Below are positions 13,527 to 16,732 of a stretch of DNA of 16,732 bases, one piece after another. The first letter of the stretch is position 1. Each line of letters begins with the position of its first letter. The stretch lies in the NCBI GenBank assembly GCA_002482765.1, contig DLGP01000169.1, positions 1 to 16,732 on the forward strand, read 5' to 3'. The notes beneath the pieces were generated by a model. The model was given only the letters and a program-made list of their open reading frames with translations. It did not search any database and had not been told where the DNA came from. The position numbers were made by a program, and so were the translations under genes. This stretch comes from Alphaproteobacteria bacterium UBA7691. Lineage in GTDB: Bacteria > Pseudomonadota > Alphaproteobacteria > Ferrovibrionales > Ferrovibrionaceae.

Positions 13527-14660
13527 TTTGGCGATTTCCTCCAGCATCACCTCGGTGGCGCCGCCGCCGATCGGATGGATGCGGGCATCGCGCGCCATAC
13601 GTTCGATGGCACTATCACGCAGATATCCTGCACCGCCATGGAATTGCAGGCAATCATAGGTCACATGATTGACCAATTCGCCGCACAAAGCCTTCACCAT
13701 CGACACTTCCTTCACCGCATCAATGCCCTGCTCCATCAGCCAGGCGGCATGATACACCAGCTGCTGAGCTGCGGCGGTTTCCGCCTCGCGCATCGCCAGT
13801 CGCTGGCGGATCGCCTGCTTGTCCAGCAGGGTGGCACCGAAAGCCTTGCGCTCGGCCACATAGCGCTTGGTGATGTCCAGCGCGCGGCGGCATTCACCCA
13901 CCGCCATGGCACCCAGCACCAGGCGCTCATTCTGGAAATTTTTCATGATGGCGTAGAAGCCCCGATTTTCCTCGCCCAGCATGTCGGCGGCGGGAATCCG
14001 CACGTCATCAAAGCTTAGCTCGGCGGTATCCGAGCAGAGCCAGCCATGTTTGCGCAGCCGGCGGCTGACTGTGAAACCCTTGGCACCCTTGCGCAGCACA
14101 AATATCGAAATGCCGCGTGAGCCCTTGGCCTCCGGATCGGTGCGCGCGGCGACAAAATACACATCCGCCAAGGCACCATTGGTGATGAACATTTTCGCGC
14201 CGTTCAGCACCCAATCGGCACCATCCCGGCGCGCCCGGCTTTTCATCCCGGCCACATCCGAGCCGGCATCCGGCTCGGTGACGGCGATGGCGGTGATCGC
14301 CTCGCCGCGCACGATGGCCGGCATGAATTCGGCCCATTGTGCTTCATTGCCGGCATGGCGCAGATGCGGCGAGGCCATGTCGGTATGCACCAGCACGGTG
14401 GCGGAAAAGCCGCCAAAGCCGGACAGGCCGCATTCCTCGGCCAGCACCACCGAACCCAGCGGCCCCAGGCCCAGGCCGCCGAAACGCTCCTCATGCCGGA
14501 TGCCGAGGAAACCCAGGCTGCCCATCTGGCGCAGCACGGCGCGCGGCACCTCGCCGCTTTCCTCCCAGGCCTCGCCCTGCGACATCACTTCCTGGGTTAT
14601 GAAGCGGGCGATCTGCGCCCGCATCTGCTCCAGTTCGTCGCTGAAATACGGCTGCGGCAT
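13512..14660 (-). CDS. Acyl-CoA dehydrogenase
   Basis: 382 aa; the start at 14660 has AGGAGG 5 bases upstream. This FAD-dependent enzyme makes the 2,3-double bond of an acyl-CoA and passes electrons to ETF. Family signatures: AVTEPDAGSD (126-135), WVLNGAKMFITNG (150-162), a middle beta domain, ERKAFGATLLDKQAIRQRLA (270-289) and QFHGGAGYLRD (339-349). The C-terminal site where medium-chain enzymes carry the catalytic Glu (YEGT) reads IGGGATEV and has no Glu there. Instead NFQNERLVLG supplies E245 at the position used by isovaleryl-CoA and long-chain dehydrogenases. It lies 79 bases after the aminotransferase gene, so a substrate derived from an amino acid is plausible. Family sure; chain specificity inferred. 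Confidence 0.94.
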   Translation of the reverse strand: MPQPYFSDELEQMRAQIARFITQEVMSQGEAWEESGEVPRAVLRQMGSLGFLGIRHEERFGGLGLGPLGSVVLAEECGLSGFGGFSATVLVHTDMASPHLRHAGNEAQWAEFMPAIVRGEAITAIAVTEPDAGSDVAGMKSRARRDGADWVLNGAKMFITNGALADVYFVAARTDPEAKGSRGISIFVLRKGAKGFTVSRRLRKHGWLCSDTAELSFDDVRIPAADMLGEENRGFYAIMKNFQNERLVLGAMAVGECRRALDITKRYVAERKAFGATLLDKQAIRQRLAMREAETAAAQQLVYHAAWLMEQGIDAVKEVSMVKALCGELVNHVTYDCLQFHGGAGYLRDSAIERMARDARIHPIGGGATEVMLEEIAKRWAV

Positions 14661-14679
14661 GTTTCCTCCTTGGCTTCCA

Positions 14680-14722
14680 TCGTCATGCGCGGACTTGATC
14701 CGCGCATCCCCGGCGATGACGA
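14680..14722. repeat. Dispersed-type palindrome (REP-like, alphaproteobacterial)
   Basis: A nested palindrome fills the gap between two genes. An outer stem TCGTCAT (14680-14686) pairs with ATGACGA (14716-14722). An inner 9-bp stem ATGCGCGGA (14685-14693) pairs with TCCGCGCAT (14699-14707) around CTTGA; the two stems share two bases, so they compete at that point. Sequences of the form CGTCATGC-x-CGGACTTGATCCG-x-GCAT are, from memory, very common between genes of Alphaproteobacteria, where spurious translations contain MRGLDPRI; the plus-strand frame here also reads VMRGLDPRIPGDDD. It could slow transcription or protect mRNA ends. Only one copy is in this window. Confidence 0.7.
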
Positions 14723-14739
14723 CTTGGTATGGTGCTACC

Positions 14740-15918
14740 TCAGCGCAATTGCGGCTCCAGCCGGTCCAGTGCCTCGCTCAGCTTCGGTAGCGAGGCGGCG
14801 AAGCAGAGCCGGATGCGGCCTTCGCCGGTATCGCCGAAAGCGATGCCGGGCGCCAGGCCCACCTTGGCGGTTTCCAAAAGCTTGAGGCAGAAAGCCAGGC
14901 TGTCGCTCATGCCATCCAGCGCGAAGAAGGCATAGAAGGCGCCTTCCGGCCGGGTCAGGCGCACCCGCGGCAAGGCCGCCAGGCGCTGAAACACCATGTC
15001 GCGCGCCTGGCCATAACGTGCCACCAGATTCTCCACATAGGCATCGCCCTGATCCAGCGCAGCAATGCCGCCATGCTGCACAAAGGTGGTGGGATGCGAG
15101 ATGTTGAACTCGGTCATCTTCTCGATCTCGGTCTGCAAACGCGGCGGCGCCACGATCCAGCCCAGGCGCCAGCCGGTCATCGACCAGCTTTTGGAGAAGG
15201 AATTGACAATCACCACCGGGTCTTCCGGCTCGGCGATGGTGAGGAAGGTGGGCGCAAACGGCCGGTCATAGACGATGCGCGAATACACTTCGTCGGACAG
15301 AACCCAGATGCCGCGCTGGCGGCAGAAATCCAGGATGGCGCGCAGTTCATCTTCCGTGGCCATCCAGCCGGTGGGATTGCCCGGGCTGTTGATCGAGATG
15401 ACGCGGGTATTGTCGTCGCAAGCGGCAAACAGCTTGTCGAGATCAAGCCGCCAGCCGCCATCTTCGGTGGGGTCCAGATCAACCCGGCGCGGCTCGGCGC
15501 CCATCACCCGCATCGCCTGCATGCCATTGGGCCAGACCGGGCCGATCACCACGCCATTATCGCCCGGGCCGAGCAGGCATTGTGTGATCAGCATCAGCGC
15601 ATTCATGCCCGAGGCGGTGACCGTGATGCGCTCAATCGCCACATCGCGCTGATAGGTGCGCAGCATGTAGCGCCGGATCGCCTCGCGCAATTCCGGGATG
15701 CCGCGATTGGGGGCGTAGAAGGTCTTGCCGCCCTTGGCCGCCTCGGCAGCGGCATCGGCGATGAAGCCCGGCGTCGGATCGTCGCCCTCGCCGAACCACA
15801 GCGGCAGCACATCCGGCATATTGGCGGCGGCACGGTTGACGATGCGGATACGCGAGCCGTTGATGGCCTGAATGTGTGAACGGATCGGCGCCGTGGCGAT
15901 GGGGGCGGTGACAGACAT
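14740..15918 (-). CDS. PLP-dependent aminotransferase, fold type I (class I/II)
   Basis: 392 aa cytosolic enzyme of normal family length. It transfers an amino group between an amino acid and a 2-oxo acid through pyridoxal phosphate. Visible elements: LWFGEGDDPTPGFI near the N-terminus (the substrate-facing G-E/Q-x-D segment), YAPNRGIPELREAI (68-81), SGMNALMLI (cofactor phosphate region), NSPGNPTG (177-184, N181), SDEVY (208-212, D209 to the pyridine N), the PLP lysine K243 in SFSKSWSMTGWRLGW, and a C-terminal RIRLCF with the carboxylate-binding Arg. It starts 3 bases after the GTPase stop, so the two are co-transcribed; only a weak GGGAG is seen 12 bases upstream. Substrate is not readable; aspartate/aromatic-type or a catabolic amino acid are possible. 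Confidence 0.93.
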   Translation of the reverse strand: MSVTAPIATAPIRSHIQAINGSRIRIVNRAAANMPDVLPLWFGEGDDPTPGFIADAAAEAAKGGKTFYAPNRGIPELREAIRRYMLRTYQRDVAIERITVTASGMNALMLITQCLLGPGDNGVVIGPVWPNGMQAMRVMGAEPRRVDLDPTEDGGWRLDLDKLFAACDDNTRVISINSPGNPTGWMATEDELRAILDFCRQRGIWVLSDEVYSRIVYDRPFAPTFLTIAEPEDPVVIVNSFSKSWSMTGWRLGWIVAPPRLQTEIEKMTEFNISHPTTFVQHGGIAALDQGDAYVENLVARYGQARDMVFQRLAALPRVRLTRPEGAFYAFFALDGMSDSLAFCLKLLETAKVGLAPGIAFGDTGEGRIRLCFAASLPKLSEALDRLEPQLR

Positions 15919-15921
15919 GAT

Positions 15922-16732
15922 CTAACGGGACTCCCGGGACAGCAATTGCAGCAGGTTGTTGAGAACAGTATCGGTATCAGCATTGCCTTCCAGCAGATCG
16001 AGCGCCAGGGCATCCAGCGCTTCAGCCGGCAAGGCATCCAGGCGGCGGCGGAACCAATCCTGCGCCAGGCCGCCGAGCAGACGACGCAGCCGGGCGCGTG
16101 GATCGGGGCGTTTGCGGCGGCCCAGCGCGGCAATCGCATCGGCCAGGTCCGGCACACCTTCATTGCGCGTGGCCGAGGTGCGCAAAACCGGCACCGGGCG
16201 GCCATCGCGCTGCGCCGCCATGGCGGCAAGCTGGCGCGCCGAACGCTCGGCAAAAGGCAGATCGGATTTGTTCACCACCAGCACATCGGCAATTTCCAGA
16301 ATGCCGGCCTTGATTGCCTGAATGTCGTCGCCAAGGCCGGGTGCATTCACCACCACGCGCACATCGGCGATTTCGGCAATCTCAACTTCCGACTGGCCGG
16401 TGCCGACGGTTTCCACCACCACAACATCACGGCCGGAAGCATCGAACACATCAATCACCCGCGCCGCTGTGCGCGACAGGCCACCAAGATGGCCGCGGCT
16501 GGCGAGCGAGCGGATGAACACACCGGGATCGGCAGCATGCTGGCTCATGCGGATACGGTCGCCCAGGATGGCGCCACCGGTGAGCGGGCTGGACGGATCC
16601 ACCGCCACCACGCCAACCGAGAGGCCGCGCTGGCGCAATTCCGCCACATAAGCCGAAACCAGGGTGCTTTTGCCCGCACCCGGCGCGCCGGTGAAGCCCA
16701 CCACCAGCGCCCTGCCAAGCCGATCACGGATT
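15922..16732 (-). CDS. meaB: MeaB/ArgK-type P-loop GTPase, 5'-truncated by the window
   Basis: The frame is open to the window end; 269 residues are visible and roughly 50-60 N-terminal ones are missing. GTG 16704 is internal, since GRALVVGFTG runs across it. G-domain: Walker A GAPGAGKST, DPSSPLTGGAILGDRIRM, FIRSLASRGHLGGLS, the MeaB-type ETVGTGQSEVE, PGLGDDIQAIKAGILEIADV and NKSD for guanine recognition, followed by a C-terminal helical dimerisation region. MeaB-like chaperones use GTP to guard or reload adenosylcobalamin on methylmalonyl-CoA mutase; older annotation calls the family LAO/AO transport ATPase ArgK. No mutase gene is in the window; one may lie upstream. Linkage to acyl-CoA genes fits propionate or branched-chain catabolism. 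Confidence 0.88.
   Translation of the reverse strand, partial: IRDRLGRALVVGFTGAPGAGKSTLVSAYVAELRQRGLSVGVVAVDPSSPLTGGAILGDRIRMSQHAADPGVFIRSLASRGHLGGLSRTAARVIDVFDASGRDVVVVETVGTGQSEVEIAEIADVRVVVNAPGLGDDIQAIKAGILEIADVLVVNKSDLPFAERSARQLAAMAAQRDGRPVPVLRTSATRNEGVPDLADAIAALGRRKRPDPRARLRRLLGGLAQDWFRRRLDALPAEALDALALDLLEGNADTDTVLNNLLQLLSRESR

Noticed and set aside
14677..14718. Coding of VMRGLDPRIPGDDD on the plus strand
   Set aside because: This peptide is the usual spurious translation of the dispersed palindrome, not a protein.

Overview
The window is GC-rich, gene-dense chromosomal DNA. The xseB-ispA-dxs-(MATE)-tlyA gene order, a Tat-exported SYLF protein, an alphaproteobacterial-type envelope stator pair and a dispersed palindrome of the kind common in Alphaproteobacteria all point to an alphaproteobacterium. 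A Rhodospirillales-like lineage is my guess; the sequence alone does not settle the genus.

Layout. (A) 1-2812, plus strand: the 3' end of an OmpA-domain protein, then a MotA/TolQ/ExbB-type channel protein and a MotB-like protein (one TM helix, long coiled coil, OmpA domain). The last two genes are nearly contiguous and should form an inner-membrane, proton-driven, peptidoglycan-anchored complex. (B) 2813-3128: tRNA-Gln(CUG) on the minus strand. Just downstream of its 3' end is a short, broken reading frame resembling the N-terminus of a tyrosine recombinase, probably the scar of an integrative element. (C) 3204-9797, minus strand: a tightly packed operon xseB - ispA - dxs - MATE exporter - tlyA - rRNA m5U methyltransferase. 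It joins isoprenoid precursor synthesis (Dxs, IspA) with RNA modification and DNA repair, and several junctions overlap by 4-8 nt. (D) 9938-11505, plus strand: a Tat-signal SYLF-domain protein, a DUF3293 protein 2 nt behind it, and a small helix-turn-helix protein with its own candidate promoter. (E) 11559-16732, minus strand: a MeaB/ArgK-type GTPase (cut by the window end), a fold-type-I aminotransferase, an acyl-CoA dehydrogenase, a small SAM-dependent methyltransferase and a thiolase. Together these look like amino-acid/acyl-CoA catabolism.

No complete mobile element, CRISPR array, rRNA or obvious new defence system is visible, and no gene-free stretch exceeds about 300 bases. The most notable non-housekeeping signals are the integrase remnant beside tRNA-Gln, the stand-alone MotA/MotB-like motor, the MATE gene placed inside a conserved operon, a micro-tandem repeat that copies a stop-codon region, and a dispersed-type palindrome between the aminotransferase and acyl-CoA dehydrogenase genes.
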